DNA of 41,967 bases from Butyrivibrio sp. (GTDB taxonomy: Bacteria > Bacillota > Clostridia > Lachnospirales > Lachnospiraceae): contig JAILEJ010000151.1 of NCBI GenBank assembly GCA_024688095.1, forward strand, positions 1 through 41,967, read 5' to 3'. Positions within the stretch are counted from its first letter, which is position 1. Each line of letters begins with the position of its first letter. The notes under the pieces were generated by a model. It did no database searches and was not told the origin of the DNA. It worked only from the letters and a program-made list of their open reading frames with translations. Below are positions 40,330 through 41,967 of the stretch, one piece after another. The position numbers and the translations under genes were made by a program.

Positions 40330-41967
40330 ATGAAGTCAATCCGTACAAGACTTATTGGTGCCTTCCTCGGAACTATTTTATTAGTCTTTTTTGCACTGGC
40401 ATCAATTGGTATTTATTATCTGGCTGCGGCTATAGAAGTTCATTCTACTCAGGCGATGGAAGTTCTTAATGAAGAAAAAGTAATGGAGCTTAACAACTAC
40501 TTTGATGATGTAGAAAAATCTGTTAATGTGCTTCAGGAATATCTTATTGAAAATGTTACAGTTAATAAATATAAAGTAGGAGAAGCTTATCGTCAGAGAA
40601 TATTTGATGAACTAAAAGGCAGAGCCAAAAGCATAGCATATATAATTGATAATGTTCAGGCAATATATTTTAGACCTGATCCGGAATTATATGGTGGGAC
40701 AGCAGGGTTTTTCCTGTCAAAATCATCAGATGGAGAATTAAAAAGCTTAACTCCGACAGATATTCTTCAATATGATAAGAATGATTTTGAGCATGTAGGA
40801 TGGTATTATGAGCCTTTAAAGACAGGTGCTCCTACATGGCTTGAACCGTATTCTAATGAAAATATCAATATTTATATGATCTCATATGTTGTTCCGGTAT
40901 ATCTTGGAAATGAGTTTCTTGGAGTGCTTGGCATGGACATTGATATGACACTGGTTCATCAGACTATTGATAAAATAAATTATCAGGGAAGTACAGGTGC
41001 ATTATTTAGTAAAGGCAGAACTCTTTTATACCATATAAATTATCCGGGAGGATTGGACAGAGATAATTTTACTGAAGAAATATCTGCAATAACTGATTTT
41101 TGTACAGATGAATATATAAACACAAAAAAGAATTATCAATATTTTATAGGTGCATCAAAATACAGAATAATGGTCAATAGACTTGAAAATGGGATGATTT
41201 TTACTATTTCTACTCCTGAATCTGAACTTTTCAGATTTAGAAATGCAATGATAGTACAGCTCTCTATGATTCTTTTGGCAGCACTTATTCTTATGGTTAT
41301 TGTATCTATACGTATGACCAGAAAAATTGTTGATCCTATACAGGAGCTTACTGATGTTTCATCGCGTATAGCAAAGGGAGAGCTTGGTCAGACAATTGAA
41401 TACTATTCACAGGATGAAATAGGCTCTCTTGCTGACAGTATTAGAAAAATGAGTGTAGAGCTTGGAAAATATATAGATTATATTCATGGACAGGCGTATC
41501 TGGATGCTATGACGGGTGTTAAAAATAAGGGTGCATATCTTGCTGAGCAGACTAGACAGGAAAGACTTATCAGGGAAAATATGGCAGAGTTTACACTCTA
41601 TGTATTTGATGTTAATGGTTTAAAGAAAATGAATGATACAAAGGGACATGAATATGGAGATATGATGATTAAGGATGCAGCTCTAAATATAAGAACTATT
41701 TTTGGAGCTGATCAGGTTTACCGTGTTGGCGGAGATGAGTTTGTAGCTTTTTCTGATGATGATTCTGAGGAAGAGATATTAAGACAGTTTGCCCGTTTTG
41801 ATGAGCAGCTTCGTAATTTTAATAAAGATAATGAAAGATATGAAGAAGAGCTTGCTATTTCCAAGGGTGCAGCTGTTTATAGTCCTAGACTAGACTCAGA
41901 GTTTGCAGATGTATTTGGACGGGCAGACGAAGAAATGTACAAATGTAAGGCTGAGTATTATAAGACT
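40330..41967 (+). CDS. Cache-HAMP-GGDEF diguanylate cyclase (C-terminus outside the window)
   Basis: The frame is open from ATG 40330 to the last base, giving 546 residues without a stop. Membrane helices lie at about 8-33 and 305-328. The extracellular sensor has a double-Cache look (DIDMTLVHQTIDKI, GSTGALFSKGRTLL). A HAMP linker follows (VDPIQELTDVSSRIAKGELG), then a GGDEF domain beginning YLDAMTGVKNKGAYL, with VFDVNGLKKMND and the intact motif VGGDEF (GGDEF at 467-471), so it should make c-di-GMP. The inhibitory RxxD site upstream reads FGAD, so product inhibition may be lost. It is the third gene of the DegV-fusion operon. Confidence 0.93.
   Translation, partial: MKSIRTRLIGAFLGTILLVFFALASIGIYYLAAAIEVHSTQAMEVLNEEKVMELNNYFDDVEKSVNVLQEYLIENVTVNKYKVGEAYRQRIFDELKGRAKSIAYIIDNVQAIYFRPDPELYGGTAGFFLSKSSDGELKSLTPTDILQYDKNDFEHVGWYYEPLKTGAPTWLEPYSNENINIYMISYVVPVYLGNEFLGVLGMDIDMTLVHQTIDKINYQGSTGALFSKGRTLLYHINYPGGLDRDNFTEEISAITDFCTDEYINTKKNYQYFIGASKYRIMVNRLENGMIFTISTPESELFRFRNAMIVQLSMILLAALILMVIVSIRMTRKIVDPIQELTDVSSRIAKGELGQTIEYYSQDEIGSLADSIRKMSVELGKYIDYIHGQAYLDAMTGVKNKGAYLAEQTRQERLIRENMAEFTLYVFDVNGLKKMNDTKGHEYGDMMIKDAALNIRTIFGADQVYRVGGDEFVAFSDDDSEEEILRQFARFDEQLRNFNKDNERYEEELAISKGAAVYSPRLDSEFADVFGRADEEMYKCKAEYYKT

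Overview
The window looks like a chromosomal segment of a low-GC, Gram-positive-type, motile anaerobe of the Lachnospiraceae, probably close to Butyrivibrio, Pseudobutyrivibrio or Roseburia. The grounds are AT-rich codon use, strong GGAGG ribosome binding sites, the ftsW-ftsQ-ftsZ-nrdR order, DUF4317 and DUF5688 proteins, an NADP-type glutamate dehydrogenase, chemotaxis and c-di-GMP proteins, and a sigma-28-type promoter. The genus call is inference. No rRNA, CRISPR array, phage gene or transposase was seen.

Layout. 1-2660: end of a cell-division cluster (partial ftsW, ftsQ/divIB, ftsZ with its own promoter and terminator). 2819-3331: nrdR. 3390-8462: a five-gene ABC importer of the peptide/nickel family (lipoprotein, two permeases, two short ATPases). 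8496-9118: a small protein of unknown function behind a sigma-28-like promoter. 9162-12214: yqeG-type phosphatase, a fused shikimate dehydrogenase/shikimate kinase, type II dehydroquinase and elongation factor P. 12298-14993: a DUF5688 protein, tRNA-Arg(CCG) and a membrane-anchored SH3b protein with a Thr/Glu-repeat linker. 15014-16491: glutamate dehydrogenase behind a leader containing an intrinsic terminator. 16502-16709: a nested palindromic element. 16775-17140 (minus): an ACT-domain protein. 17496-21422: a chemoreceptor, a membrane-anchored type B carboxylesterase and an unlisted 51-residue ORF.

21476-27491 (minus strand): a complete fructose uptake unit, fruR-fruK-fruA-ptsH-ptsI. It carries its own HPr and Enzyme I, so the whole phosphate relay from PEP to fructose-1,6-bisphosphate is encoded together. 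27780-30884: a CheC/FliY-type phosphatase domain, a DUF4317 protein and a degenerate-GGDEF/EAL protein. 30912-35277: a MarR regulator with a palindrome in its promoter and a heterodimeric ABC exporter with complementary degenerate ATPase sites. 35432-36214: cheR. 36345 to the end: three tightly spaced signalling genes.

The least expected item is the first gene of that last cluster (36345-38933). It joins a multi-span membrane region, a kinase-like ATPase domain whose phospho-accepting histidine appears replaced, a degenerate receiver-like segment and a full DegV (fatty-acid-binding) domain. It is followed by a Cache protein with a destroyed GGDEF motif and a Cache-HAMP protein with an intact GGDEF. 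This suggests a membrane complex linking lipid or fatty-acid state to c-di-GMP, which is inference. Other items worth checking are the gdhA leader, the palindromic element after gdhA, the sigma-28 promoter gene and the isolated small ORF at 21228.
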